From: Salvator merianae
Taxonomy: Eukaryota > Chordata > Lepidosauria > Squamata > Teiidae
Length of the DNA stretch: 64,000 nt
NCBI GenBank assembly: GCA_003586115.2
Contig: QVOM02000102.1
Location: 2,768,899-2,832,898 of the forward strand
Direction of reading: 5' to 3'
Shown: positions 1-12,339 of the stretch, in pieces
How positions within the stretch are numbered: the first letter of the stretch is position 1
How the letters are laid out: every line of letters starts with the position of its first letter
Translations under genes and position numbers: made by a program
The notes under the pieces: generated by a model
Told to the model about the DNA's origin: nothing
The model's database searches: none
The model's input: only the letters and a program-made list of their open reading frames with translations

Positions 1-614
1 CAATCAGGAGAAAGCAAGCCAATAGGTATAATTTCCTCGCCCCAATCGATCGGCAGCCAGCGACGAGTGCCATAGTTAAAGGGACAAAACTTAGCGTGCA
101 TGCGCGCACAGACATGAGCGACGAAAAGGCATCGAAAATGACGAAAAATCAAAGTGGGAAAAACACCTTCTGCTTTCGCTTGCTTTCGCCTCTCTGGCAT
201 ATTAGCGAAATTATAGCATTTATTTCCTTCCACGCAACCTCGCGATCAACAGTGAGGAAATGTAGCTTCGTTGCTTTGAATCCTCCTACAAACCAGCCAC
301 CGGTTAAAAGTAAGTTCGTGCAATTTTTACCTTATAACAAGCCAACTCCTTAAACTATGAACGTGGACGGTCAAATATAGAAGGGACAAGGCAGGGGGAC
401 ATGTGGCGTTTCCCTATAGAAAGAAGTGTATGTTTTTCAATACTTATTTCCTTCATTTTGCAAGGAACGTGCCCCCCCGTTTTTTTGCGAAGATTTTCGC
501 AGCAAAAACGAAGGTCGACATTTTCGCAAGTCACGGTTTCGCTTGAAAACAAAGCTACGGTGCTTCGAGGCTTTGCAAAACGAACACCGAAAAATCCTTT
601 TGTGCACACCCCTA
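1..614. mobile_element. Non-autonomous hAT-like transposon, right portion (cut by window edge)
   Basis: This stretch aligns by eye with the right half of the complete element at 49,279-50,425, sharing the segment around the GCATGCGCGCACAGACATGAG motif and the GAAAAGGCATCGAAAATGACG motif. The right terminus reads GTGCACACCCCTA, the reverse complement of the family's YAGGGRTGTGCAC end. The 8 bases after it (ggacattc) would be the right target-site copy; the left end lies outside the window. The short reading frames across it show no transposase domain, so it is probably a passive copy mobilised in trans. Confidence 0.8.
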
Positions 615-718
615 GGACATTCTGATTTAAATTAATAAAGGTGTGACATTAATCTCATTTATGGGTGTCTTCTGTCTTCATTGAATATGAAGCCAAATAA
701 CTCTAAAGAAAATTAGAA
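615..718. other. Short unique spacer
   Basis: About 100 bases between the hAT-like element and the type C LTR. Nothing recognisable. Confidence 0.5.
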
Positions 719-1104
719 TGTAAGATAGTAGCCATGTTCTTCCCAGTATTCTCTACTTTGAAAGCAAAGTGTCAACCAAGGTGTGGCTCTGCTAAGGCAC
801 AGACAGCCCTAGACTTTATATGAATACTGTGCAATTCATATTATTGGCATTCAGACTGGAAGTACAGAATTATGATTAGGAAACCTGAGCTTTATGTTAT
901 CAGACTATATCAAAGATCCAAAAATATACATCTGAAATACAAGCCTCTATTCTGGCAAGGAATGAAAATATTGCAAAACAAGTGATTTGTCTGCAGAACA
1001 GAAGTTGAAGAAATCTGCATTTGCAAAGGATGGCCAGGCAGGAAATAATCCATTTATCTCAACAAGTACAAACGTAAATGAATTCTGTAAGGAAAACAAG
1101 AGAT

Positions 1105-1323
1105 TATGCATGTATTTATTTATTTATTTGCATTTTTGTCCCAATCTATACCCAGAGGTCTCAGGGTGGGTTGAAACAATAAAAAACAGAATTCAAAAGG
1201 CACACACTAAAGCAGTAGTCTGAAAGTGGGGAAGAAAAGTCATATCTGTAGCCAAAGGCAAGGGTAAATGTGTGTGTCTTCACTACTCTCCTAAAGATGT
1301 AAAGTTAAGAAGTTTGATGCACC
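1105..1323 (-). mobile_element. L2-clade LINE 3' end
   Basis: Read on the minus strand, this has the same 3' signature as the long L2 ending near 59,990: an ACCCACCCTGAGACC block, then GGGTATAG, an ATAAAAATGCAAAT-like stretch and a short (AAAT)n tail at 1,112-1,131. Only the 3' untranslated end remains, so no coding sequence is expected. The 5' boundary is uncertain because a type A LTR abuts it at 1,324. Confidence 0.7.
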
Positions 1324-2571
1324 TGTTACAGGCCATGCTCTGGGTGTGAGTTGTTTTGGGAATTAGCATACCCAGGCATTAGACCTTTTTAGGGATCCTT
1401 GGCCAGGTTTTAATAACGCTAAACAAAAAAATGGCATGGAAGGCCTAGAACTGCTTTTAGAAACACTTCAAACACTGTTTTATAATTAATCAGGGTTAAA
1501 ACCTTATTAAATGGAGGAACGTCCTCAAAAACAATTAAAAAAAAGATAGACTTCTGCAGCTGAATCAGAACAAGATTGAGATTGAAAGAGGGATAGAGAA
1601 ATAGGAAAGGATTGTACAGCTCCAGAAAGCCTCAAAAAGAAGAAAACAATGATTTAGCATCTGGGCTCAGAGTTTTCTATGCTAAAACCCTATTTTTCTA
1701 AAGGAGCATCCAGTTTTGGTCCTCACCCTATTGAAGTAGCATGTCCTTTTCTTCCAATGGTGGCAGCAAGGAGGAGGAGGAGGAGGCAGAGTGCAATGGA
1801 GCTTCTCTTTCGGATCCAGGTGACAGTAGAAAGCAATGGATATCAGGAGAAAGGGAAGTCTGAGTGGGTTTTACGCTATTTTGCTGCTCCAAAAGTAAGA
1901 TTTTTATTCACACTGGGAGAATTTGCTCCTTCCTCCTGGCTTCACTCCAGGACAGAGTTTTTCTAGTCTTTGATGCATTGCTGTTAATGGAGTTTTGCAC
2001 TGGCTGGAATTCTGAGGGGAGGGAATAGGGAGGAGTTTGTGATGTTAGCGCTTGTGTCATGGATGCCCTTATTTGGTCTGTTTCCTGCCTCCCTGGCATA
2101 TGTGTGGGGATGAGGGAACACACCTGAACTTGATTGTTTGTCTGACAGTGAATGCTAATAAATGCTAATGGGTTTTCTATGACCTTTGCTCAAGACATCC
2201 TCTTCAGACCTGGTCAGAACTAGTTTTGGAAGAATCCTATTGTCCTTCTGTTTACTGTAGCTTCAAGATGTTTACTGAAACAATCAATCTTTTGTAGCTT
2301 GCAAAATACTTATTGGTAACCATTAATGTTTTAATTTCCTGAGCTTCTTCAAGACCAGAAGGGAAAATGTTGGTACTTTTGCAGACAGCCTTTTCCTTTT
2401 TAAAATGGATGCAGGCAGAGGAAAAACATGGGTCCAGGATTCTGGTCAGTTTCCCTGTATTTGAAACCTGACAGTTATATTTCATGAAGTACATGTCAAT
2501 TTGTATATAGTAAGAATTTCTGTGCACCTGCTTCTGTATGGCAGGGCTACAGATTCGGGTGTTTGGCAACA
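1324..2571 (-). mobile_element. LTR type A, copy 1 (solo)
   Basis: A 1.25-kb block shared with 37,954-39,215, 50,624-51,918 and, inverted, 61,041-63,980. It starts TGTTACAGGCCATGCTCTGGG-like on the plus strand and ends GGCAACA, giving TG...CA ends. The better-preserved plus-sense copy at 63.8 kb carries an AATAAA polyadenylation signal, so transcription sense here is minus. No flanking gag/pol/env-like sequence exists, which fits a solo LTR. Any target duplication is no longer legible. It sits inside the type C LTR and is therefore the younger insertion. Confidence 0.7.
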
Positions 2572-3558
2572 CACTTCAGGGGGAAGAATGGCAACGTGGG
2601 ACAAACTTTATTAATAGTAAATATCAGAGAGATCTTTATTTGGAATGTTGGATAGGGTTAATGCATTCAGATTGAACTGGTTGTTCCTAGTCTGATTGGA
2701 TCATTGCAATGGAGCCAAGTCATCAACTCAGTGTGGAATCAAAATCCTCTTTGTCCTGAAGCCAGAACATCCTGAGCCACATATCTCCTTTGTTCATTTT
2801 CCTGCTGTTCCTCTAGCCCTTTCTTCACCATTCACCTAAATGAAAACTTCAGCCCCTGCCCCATGGGTGTACCTTCTCCTTGTTTAATTTTCCCACTTCT
2901 TGTCACTCACCTGTATGGAGCCTCCAGCCTCCGCCCCCTGGACTGGACTGTAGGGGCAAGATCTCTGACCCTAGATTTAGAGAAGATAAAAATAAGACAC
3001 CAAGAGCATATCCCACTCTCTCTCTTCTTCCCTATGTTCCATCCAGCAACTAAGTTTTCCCAGTCCAGTTTCATCTCGTCTGCCTGAACATTGCTCCCAA
3101 GTCCATTTCATGTCAGTGAGAGTGAGAATCAATTGCTCCTGGTTAGGTATATTAGTGTAGGGTATTTTTAGGTCAGTTCTCTCCTTCTTCTTCTCTATGC
3201 CTTTCAACTGCCAAAGTTCACCTTGGATATTTTTTTCTGTACTAAGCTACTGCACCTTATTTGGTTTGCCTTGTGTCTATGTCATTCATTATAATTCCCT
3301 TTTGCTTGTATTTTTGTTCTCTTTGAAATGCTCTGTGCAGTGCTCACCAGATATTGCCGTTTTTGATGCTGCTCTCATAATAACATATTTTCTTTGTTGA
3401 AGAAACTGCCGTTTGCAGTCTTTCTTGAATGCAGATTGTATTGTTTTAATGGAGTACTTGCCAATTTATTGTTATTAAAGCCATTAAGTGCTAGAGAGCT
3501 CACTGGGATTCATAGTTAGATTAGCTAATTGTCTCATGTAATACACGTGTCTAGACCA

Positions 3559-3835
3559 CAGTCAATAACAAGACCAGATGGGTTCTTAGTTGGATCCAGA
3601 AAAAATTAAATTGATAATCATTACTATGTGACTGCAGTCACACCATAAAAAAGATAGTCTGTTTTAGGATGAAAAGGAAATTCAGACTTTTGGCCTGGAA
3701 TGGGCTGGTCACACCTATCTTGGACTAGGAACAGGCCAGCTCAGATGGCCCTCTCTGATTCTGAGCCCCAGACCCCAGACTGTACACCTCAGAAGCAGAG
3801 GTTACAGGGTGACAGAGAAAGGGTCTTGTTCTGCT
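3559..3835. other. Unique sequence
   Basis: No repeat or coding signature recognised between the type C LTR and the minisatellite. Confidence 0.4.
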
Positions 3836-4057
3836 ATGCCAAAGCTTTTGTGGGTTCCACAGAGCAGAAAGGACCTCTTCTGTGCTGCACCATCACTGCT
3901 GTCATTGCCATACTGAAGCTTTGTGGGTTCCATGGATCAGGGACGACTCCATTTGTGCCATGCTGCTGCAATGCCAAAGCTTTGTGGTTCCCACAGAGCA
4001 GGGAGGAACCCCATCCATGCTGTACTGCTGCCAAGATGAAGCTTTTCTCTCTGCAGC
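3836..4057 (+). repeat. Degenerate minisatellite, about 3.3 units
   Basis: A core resembling AAGCTTTGTGGGTTCCACAG recurs at about 3,836, 3,910, 3,971 and 4,033, giving periods of roughly 74, 61 and 62 bases. Each unit continues with a tgctgca-rich segment. The tandem structure keeps a 122-codon plus-strand frame (3,700-4,068) open, but repeated translation of a repeat is not evidence for a gene. Confidence 0.65.
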
Positions 4058-5075
4058 CCTCTTCCTGATTTCTTGCAGCAGAAATCAACTCAGTGCTGGT
4101 ATAATCTGCATACCAGATAGTCATAATCAGGGAAGGAAAGTCTGAAGAAAAAAACAGAAATGGATTTTCACATCTGATTTCTGCAGACAGAGGATGGCCT
4201 CTATTTTTATAAGAGGTAAGATGTAACCAGCACCTGTAGTTCATTACTGCTATCCTTTATTATTGTCATTATTTGTCATTATTATTATTTTGACAGTTTA
4301 TATATAGAATTGAAAGCAGGTGGCGGTAGCATCTATAAGAATCCTTGGTAAGTTCATTGTAGAAATGATATTTTAGTCCAAAGGTTCTATTCAATAACTG
4401 TTTCTTTGCCATTGCAATTGTACTTTTATTAGTGTGCACTTAGCAATATTGTCTAACAGGAGTGGTCAAAACAATATCAAGAAAATTGTAGCTCTGATCA
4501 TTACCAATAAATGGTATTTGCTATGAACAGCTATGAACAGCTCCTATATTTTAGAACAAAACAATCAAGGTGAAGAAACTTAGTTTCCTGCAATATGTCC
4601 AAATCAAATAATTTTACCAAAAACAAACAAAAATGATATTGTTATTAAACTTGATATCTGAAATCACTCTATTTATAGCACTCAATTATACACTGTAAGT
4701 GCTGAATTTGAGCCATGATCAGATCCTGATTTCTGAGGGCCATTGGATTGAAGTTTTATAAGTGTCGATTTACATAAAACATTTAAAGGAATATGATATT
4801 TTAAAATATTTATGAGGCTCATCCCACAAAATATGAAATAGAATGACATTTTCAGGACACAAGAAAAGTGTTACTTAATGTTCCAGATGAGTAAATGAAA
4901 TTAAGATAGCTGGCTATTCCTCTACTGCTCTGTAAGTTTTCAGGAAATATATGGCATCCTAAACTCTGAAATAATGTATATGTGAGCAAAGATTTCAGTT
5001 TTTATCTTTAGTCACAGAATGTGAGAATGACCATATCTTTGCTTTAAAATATTTTTTGCAAACTACAGAGCAGGC
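4058..5075. other. AT-rich unique sequence
   Basis: I see no gene, repeat family or RNA here. Confidence 0.4.
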
Positions 5076-5093
5076 TACACACACACACTACAA

Positions 5094-5125
<32 letters not shown>
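5076..5125 (+). repeat. (CA)n microsatellite
   Basis: Interrupted CA array ending in a short TATATA stretch. Confidence 0.9.
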
Positions 5126-7440
5126 GGTTCACAGGTGGCATTATTTACATGCCAATCGATCCCTCCTTCCATGATCATTGTAGCTTAGAAAAGATGGATT
5201 GAGATGGCATGAGAACATATGTGCAATATGCTACAATCTCTAACCCACTTTAGACACACTTTTTATTTTATTTTTTGCTGCATGAGAAGATAGCCACAGT
5301 TCTGGATTTGTGATTTGTCAGCAAATCATGTTTTCTTTGGGGAAGGGAAAGGATGATAATATACCTTCATATCTAGCTTGCTGATTTATTCAAGAAATAA
5401 ATTAGCACAATTACATTATCAGAAGAACAAACACAGATCATTATTACATGTGAGTCAACTCCTTTCATATGACAAAAACTGGAGACAGAAAGCTAGGATT
5501 TGATATTGACTACATTCTATGTAAGTGTTCAATTAACATGTGTCAGGGAAATGCATTCTTAAAAAAAATAAATAAATCTGGTGATAAAAAGCTCAAACCA
5601 CCCCACATATCCTTGGCAAAGATGTCCCCAACAGTAAAACTAGAATTACCAATCTGGCACAATTGTTCCTTACATTAAATCTCAATATTTGGGAAGTCTG
5701 AAGCAAGAGACATGGGACAGAGAGATACACTTTTATTTTTTAAACATTACTTTTCCTGAACAACAGCAAATATATATCAAATCTTCCCATCTGAATTCTA
5801 CTATTTACCTAATTAAACAAACGGGAGAAATACACAAATTTGATTATTGGTTGTGTCTGCTCTTAATCCTTAATTTATCTTTAATAATAATTATTATACT
5901 AATTTTTCTATTTTTTATGATTCACAGTCATATGTTTATTATGATTTTAAAACAATTTGAATATGGTTTATTGTTCATCAGAAACTAATTAACTTGAACA
6001 ACACCAAGTAATACTGCTAGTAAAAAAAAGACTATAAAAGTTAGCAGGATTTCAGTTGCCTTGTGTTTCAAAAGTTCCTTTAGCAGGCATTTGGTATGTT
6101 TCCTTCTTCACTTCCAAACTGTAGGAAATTAAAACAAGTGCAAAGTGCTGCTAGCATGTAGGTAGCAGTTTGCATCCTCAAAGACCATCCCTGACATAAT
6201 TGAAAGTGACAAGCAGAGGGGTGAGGTTATAAAAAAAAGCATCCAGGCAAAACTTCACTTCACGCTTTCTTCCCTCTAGATGATCTTTTCTAAAGTATTT
6301 AACATCTTTCGACATGCAGAGCTTTTTTCTTCTTCTTTGTCTTTTTAGAGGAATCCTAAGGCAATGAGAAACAACTTCATTGCAGAAGCCCCAAAATATG
6401 TCATGCTGAAGATCATATTATTTGGCTGCTTTGCATACCTACACAGAGTACCTCTATGCTTAGCAATTAATGCTGAAACACAGTTTTCCAGACTGTGAAG
6501 CCACAAAGAAGTTGTCTTCTTTGATTACCCAATCTTCTTTCTAGCTGCATTTACAGCCCTTTTCATTTCAGTGTCCTTCCTGAAGCATCCAAAATTGTGT
6601 GTGTGTGTGTGAAATAACAATATTAGCTGACTGTTTCTGCAAAAACTACTTCACGTATTTTTGTATAAGGCTTTTCAGTGCCAGATGATGATAATTTTGC
6701 AAAATTGAAAGTAGTGTCACATGTTACCATGTAATTACCAAGACCTTTTCTTCACTCCCACCTCCTGCTGTTCCAGGACAGGGTGGGGTACTCTGTCTCA
6801 GAACAATCAATCCATCCCATGGTGGGATGTCTTGTCATTGAAGTGGCATAGGGCTTTCCTCATCTGGATGGTCCATTCTGTTCCAAGCTTGGCCATTGCC
6901 TCTGAAGAGCCCTTGGAGGTAGCCTGGATCTCCAAAGACCAGGAACTTTCATTCCCAGCATTTGATGTTTCAAGCAGGATCCTTTTTGTGTGGTGCTACT
7001 TCCAGTGGCACTTCTAGAGACCCACCAGAAAGGTTCTCCCTTGGTATAATAGACCATGGGGCATGCCAACCACACACCCTTGTGGTCTGGTATACCAGAA
7101 GAGGACTGCTTATAGAACTTTTCAAAAAAGTCTACTAGTAGACTGGGATAAGATGACATTTTTTTCTAGTCCATAATCTTGCTCAAAGCGAATAGGCCAT
7201 AGCATTGTGGGGCAAGGCCTGTGCTGGTCTGCACTGGTGTGTTGACAGCAGACCCTTGGCCTGTTCCCTGGTCTGGTATGCCAAGAAGTGTGGAAAGGGA
7301 CTGGGATAGACAGTCTAATTACTGAAACACTCAACAAGGTGGGTTTTTTTTGTGCAAATATCAACATGACAAAATGATGAAATATTCAATAGCACTTTAT
7401 AAACCTGTGAAAACCTGAAATGGCATAGAACATGTAATGC
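5126..7440. other. Unique AT-rich sequence, no gene recognised
   Basis: Frames here (for example 5,689-5,988) are short and rich in Ile, Leu and Phe, as expected from AT-rich DNA. A (TG)n stretch of 7 units lies at 6,597-6,611. Between 6,720 and 7,370 a phrase like GGTCTGGTATRCCARGAAG occurs twice (about 7,084 and 7,271), hinting at an old unclassified repeat. Confidence 0.4.
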
Positions 7441-7448
7441 CAAAGTGA

Positions 7449-7482
7449 TGTATGTATGTAAGTATGTATGTATTTAGCATTT
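7449..7482 (+). repeat. (TATG)n microsatellite
   Basis: Short imperfect tetranucleotide array just before the CR1 3' end. Confidence 0.8.
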
Positions 7483-7512
7483 TTTATGCAAGTTGCAAAC
7501 ACACATGGCTCA

Positions 7513-8455
7513 AGAACATAAGAACATAAGAGGAGCCTTGCTGGATCTGCCACGGCCCATCTAGTCCAGGATTCTGTTTCACACAGTGACCCACCAATTG
7601 CTTCTGGGCATTCTCAAGCAGAAGATAAAGGCAAAACCTTCACCTGCTCTTGACTCCCCACAAATGGTTTTATGGACATCCTGCCTGTCTTTCCAACCTG
7701 GATGCAGCACCCAGGCATCCATTCTAGTAGCCATTGATACACCTGACCTCTATGAATCTGTCCAGTCCTTTCTTAAAGCCATCCAGGCTGATGGCTCATC
7801 CGGTAATAAATTCCACAGACCGATGACCCTCTGGGTGAAAAAATACTTCCCCTTGTCAGTTCTAACTCTCCTATCCATCAGCTTCAGAGAGTGCCCCCTG
7901 GTCCTAGTGTTGTGTGGTGAGAAAAAAACTTCTCTTTATCCACCTTATCCATACTGTGCATGATTTTATAAACTTCAATCAGGTCTCCTCTTAAACGCCA
8001 CTTTTCAAGGCTGAAGAGGCCAAGGCGTTGCAGCCTGATTTTGTAAGGAAGGTGTTCCAGTCCCTTGATCATTCTGGTTGCCCTTTTTTGCACCTTCTCC
8101 AGTTCCACAATATCCTTTCTGAGGTGAGGTGACCAGAATTGTACACAATATTCCAAGTGTGGCCTCACTATAGATTTGTAAAGAGGCACAATGACACTTG
8201 CCAACTTGTTTTCTATTCCCTTCCTTATTATCCCTAGCATTGAATTTGCTTTTTTCACTGCCGCTGCACACTGGGTTGACACCTTCATTGAGCTGTCTAC
8301 CAGAACCCCAAGATCCTTTTCCTGGTCTGTCACAGAAAGTTCGGCTCCCATCAGTTTATAGGTATAATTGGGGTTCTTTGTCCCGATGTGCATCACTTTG
8401 CACTTGCTAAGACTGAACTGCATTTGCCACTTCGTTGCCCACTCACCCACTCACA
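7513..8455 (-). pseudogene. CR1 LINE, 5'-truncated: C-terminal reverse transcriptase and 3' end
   Basis: On the minus strand, 7,884-8,450 translates as an open 188-codon fragment with CR1 family signatures in order: a KCKVMHIG block, KDLGVLVDSSMK, a VPLYKSIVRPHLEYC block and a KRATRMI block. This is the C-terminal thumb and connection region of the CR1 ORF2 reverse transcriptase; the catalytic core is upstream and missing. The region from 7,883 down to 7,513 continues the element through its C-terminal end and 3' untranslated region, which ends in two copies of an 8-base TTCTTATG-like repeat, the usual CR1 type of tail. A full CR1 is several kb, so this is a typical 5'-truncated dead copy. 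Confidence 0.9.
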
Positions 8456-9059
8456 CTTCAGTTATTAAATTGTTCTTTCATTTTAATGATGTGGTTTCAT
8501 TGGACTTACATACTTTGAACTGTACCAATACATTATTTCTTGAGAAATAGTCAGCTAGCACATTTCCTTCAAAATGTCCCCCCTGATACACTAATCAAAA
8601 TGCGGCAAATATGTTTTACTTGGTCTTTTCAAACCTGCCTTCCTTTTACCCTACACCTATATTTGTGGGTCTTTGTGAGAAAAAGTTAGGGTATGGTTTA
8701 CTTCTGCCTCCAGTTCCACAAATACCATTATGCAAGAAGAATAACAGGAGAGGTCCAGTTAGTTAATGTCTACGCTTGCAGATTTTGTTTTTTGTATTGC
8801 CCAATTGCAATCTCACAAGAGAAACAGTTCACAACAAGATAAACAGTAAATCAAACAAAACTCATTAAAAACATAGATATACCGCACTACAAGGAAGAAT
8901 TAGATACACAATCAAGGGTACATAGAGATGTTCTTCCTAATCTCCAAAAGGACAAAGTGTGCATACCTCACCATACTCATTAGTTTCCTTCCTCCTTCTC
9001 ATATTTCAGTTCAGGGTTGACTAACACAGGGATGGGTTGTGTATCCTTGACCAAGGACA
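8456..9059. other. Unique sequence
   Basis: No recognised feature. Confidence 0.4.
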
Positions 9060-9450
9060 TGTAGCGACTGGGCCAGATTCAGGGTTTTATTTTTGGCATA
9101 TAAGGTCCTTAACTTGGAGCAGTTTACTTGGCTGACTGCCTCTTTCAATATAGACCTGTGAGACTATCAAGATTTTCAGTGAAGGTTGTGCTTCATGAAT
9201 CACTGAACATCATCTTATGACTACCCACAGTCAGATCTTCTCTGTAGTGGTACCCACACTCTGGCATAGTCTCCCCCCTGATCTTTAGGTGACAATTGAA
9301 GTCCTATTGTTTTATCCATAGTGAATGTCTGTTTCCCCCATCATTGATTTTAATTATGTTTTTAACTGTTATGATTTTAGCTGTTTTATTCTTTGTACAC
9401 CACTTCAAGACCATGTTTTAATGGAAGGCAGTGTATAAATATTATAAATA
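9060..9450 (+). mobile_element. Old L2-clade LINE 3' end
   Basis: The first part translates with frameshifts and stops to an L2-like C-terminus (a FxVLxLxYKVLN-like phrase near 9,080, then a SPP-like phrase near 9,265). It is followed by a T-rich untranslated end, a CACTTCAAGACC-type version of the L2 tail box, TGTATAAATA and an AATAATAAA tail. Divergence is higher than for the copies at 59.9 and 62.9 kb. Confidence 0.55.
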
Positions 9451-9479
9451 ATAAATGTACTTATGGGAACCACATGGAA

Positions 9480-10270
9480 AACATGTCAGGAACCACCAGA
9501 TAATTTTTACTAGTCTGGTCAGATTTGCTGTTGCCCAAATATGGATCAGCTCTGTGTCCTTGACTTTCACTGACTTCTCTAAGCAATGCAGGACATATTG
9601 CAAGTGCCAGGTGGCTATTCTCGTCTATCTGGCTAAGCACCAAATGAAATCCCTCCAAGCCATCAGATGTTGGAGTAACAGTTTTTCCCTTCATCTTCAG
9701 GTCAAACGTGTTAGCAAAAACTCTTCTACAAATACATTCACAGGCCCTATTAATCTTTCCTACATTCTGGTCCAGAGTTGCTTACCAAGGCAATTGAAGT
9801 AGACTTCAACGAGAGTTCACCTAACACCTTCATTATGGAATAAACAATGAGCAGTGCCTTGACCAGTATTGCTATAATATTATTCAAGTTACTCATAGAC
9901 ACATAGCTTGACTGACAATGCAACTTCAGACATGATTTGCCAGCCCCAAAGGAGAGTTTGCACACTATGAAGGTGTGCTCCTGCACTATCAGGTACTAGA
10001 CCAAGATGTAATTACTCAACCTGGTAGATATACCCTGAATAATCAAGAGTTATGGTAGGCAGTCCTCAAGGTATATCTCCTTGAATATCTTCCTACCTTT
10101 TACAGTCTGGTGGATACAGCAAGCTATCATGTGGCTGCTCCACAAGAGCAGAGAACACTGCAGTAGCACAATCAGTGGAGATGTTGCTTTGGCTTCACTC
10201 CTAGAGAAGTCAAGGATGTCCCTCATGACCCAAACGTCTGCTTCATTTGGACAGAAATTATAGGTGCTCA
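9480..10270 (+). pseudogene. Probable DIRS-type tyrosine recombinase relic
   Basis: The plus-strand frame at 9,455-9,802 and its continuation past stops resemble, in order and with suitable spacing, the YR domain of vertebrate DIRS retrotransposons: KCQVAILVY (about 9,600), KHQMKSL (about 9,640), VKRVSK (about 9,700), and, after stop codons, a tract near 10,120-10,250 ending SASFGQKL like the C-terminal end of these recombinases. DIRS elements integrate with a tyrosine recombinase instead of an integrase. The active-site His/Arg/Tyr set cannot be assigned with confidence, and no reverse transcriptase is seen upstream. The match is from memory of the family's general appearance; a protein search is needed. 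Confidence 0.4.
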
Positions 10271-12339
10271 GCTGCTGAGGGATGTTCCTAAAATCATTGG
10301 TGAAGATGAAACCTTGGTGAACATTTCACTATCCCGACAGCATTTTTTTTCTTTTGTCATTTGGCACTCCATTGCCATTGAGAAATCATGTCTGCATGTT
10401 TGGGACTCCTCGTGTGTGCCTTTCAGCAGCATACTGCAGCACATTGTGGGAAAGCACCCTCAGATGCCCTGAGGCTAGGAGATTTTGTTCCTAGCCCTTG
10501 GAGGCATGGCCATGACATGGACTGATCTGGATCAATGTATTGGTGCAGATGTGGTCAGGATCAGTGAACCAGTCTATTCTACACCCGCTGATACTAACCA
10601 AGCACATATAAGAGTAGAAAGGGTCTATGTCAATAGCTGCACTATGTCCATAATGACTGACTTTTAACTGAGAATACACAAAGCCTACTGATACCAGTAG
10701 AGGTAATGATGTCATGCTGATGCTGAGGCACCCTCAATGTTGAAAGTCCTTACTGTCATTGTAGGAATCATGGTCCCTAGTCATTGGTAGTGAGCTTTCT
10801 TGGAAGATGACTTCCGGGAGAAGGAACACTATTAATTTTATCCAAGGCTGAAAAGATCCAGGGAGAGGTTCTTGCTTCTCCATGCCTTAGACTGTAAAGT
10901 TACACTGTGAACAGGATCAGAGAAGCTAGTCTGTAAAATTAGACTGGTAACTAAAGCAGTCATGGCCAGCTACACCTTTTCACCTGGCAAAGGAAGATCA
11001 ACTTTCATAATGGGAGTGACTGCTCCACTGTATCTCTAGCTGGGGCTCTCCTGGCAGACCACTTCTCTGAGGGAAAGCAAACCAGTGGCCAACCTCAAAA
11101 TGACTTGGGTGGACTTCACGTGTTGCTCCCAAAGACACCTCACTAGGTTTCCAGCTAGCAAAAAAAGGTTTGGCAGTCAAAATATTTCTTTGGAATGCCA
11201 GCTATAGGTGAGAAGACAAAGGTTTACAGATCCAAGACAGATGGGGAGGAATAGAATGGGGGGGAGGGCAGCAGGAAAGCAGAGGCAAAGGGAAGAGCAT
11301 TGAATCAAGAAAAAAAAAAAGTATTCCTACTCTAAGTTCCAGAAGTGAGTCCAACGATAGCCAAATAAATTTTTAATTTCAAAATATGTTCCGTCTCAAA
11401 TTTGGAACACTAAGAATATTTTGTTCTAAGCACAAAACTTCTAATTTAAAACATTTTGCACTCCTAAAGAGGACTCACTTTGATATCCCCAAACCATGTT
11501 TTAGTGCACAGCATAATGAAATGTGGTTTAGAAGCATCTCCATTCCCCAGCCCAATTGCACTTGCTTCTACTGCATTAAACAATAGCATAGGCATTCCCT
11601 AAAAATATCACTAAGGTGGACTAAAAATCACCTCTTTTACATGCAGAAAATTCCAGGAAGATTTTCTGCCAGGTGTCATCCCCACATATTATATCTTATT
11701 CTGTGGCTTCCTGTGTTCCTAATTCTTTATCATGCAGATTACTTTTTTTTCCTGATAACAGAGTATTTGCAACTTTATTTCTGATTTTACAAATTCAATA
11801 AACTGACATAGGTACCAGAGGTATTTAGAGAGTGCTTTTGTCTGTTCAAAACCAAAATATATTAATTGCAGCATATCTTCTAATATATCTAAGGCACACA
11901 GTCTAAAGTATGTTCCAGTTCCAGTTAGTTAACTATTGGCTTCCTATTTCATAATAACCAGGAAACTGTAATTTAGTAGCTAGGTGTTAGAATTTCTCTG
12001 CACATTAGATAATCGTATGTTCTCTGTTTTCAGATGGGGCAAGTGTGTGGGGAGAGACAGCAAAATTCATTTGAAAATCGGTACCTTCATACACATGTTC
12101 TCAGTGTGTAATTGGAATTTTAGATCAAAGCACAGTTTTGGTAGCAATAAATGCCAATTCTACAGTGTAGGAATCATGGTTCCTTCATGGTTCTCTTGAG
12201 TATATCCTTTAAAGATTACATTGTTACTTTATGTTATAAGAATACAGCCAATTCATTATTTATTTTATTCCCATCCTGATGGTTATCTGCCAAGGAAATG
12301 GGTGTATATCTTGATTATCCAGAATAACTAACTCTGGAG
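10271..12339. other. Unassigned sequence after the recombinase relic
   Basis: The first several hundred bases may be the 3' part of the DIRS-like element but I see no inverted terminal repeats. Frames are short. A-runs occur at about 11,310. No gene or RNA recognised. Confidence 0.35.

Larger units (their letters stand above)
719..3558 (+). mobile_element. LTR type C, copy 1, interrupted by nested insertions
   Basis: Positions 719-1,104 and about 2,590-3,558 align in order with the uninterrupted copy at 41,432-42,765. The first half shares a block beginning GTAGCCATG and the second half shares blocks such as CTAGTCTGATTGGATCA. Both copies begin TGTA and end CTAGACCA. The TG...CA ends and a late AATAA-type site followed by a short tail suggest an LTR read on the plus strand. 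No protein-coding internal region or primer-binding site is seen beside it. The gap holds an inverted L2 tail and a complete type A LTR. I could not find matching target duplications. Confidence 0.65.

Noticed and set aside
3700..4068. 122-codon plus-strand frame as a gene
   Set aside because: It is kept open by the tandem repeat at 3,836-4,057 and has no domain or start context.
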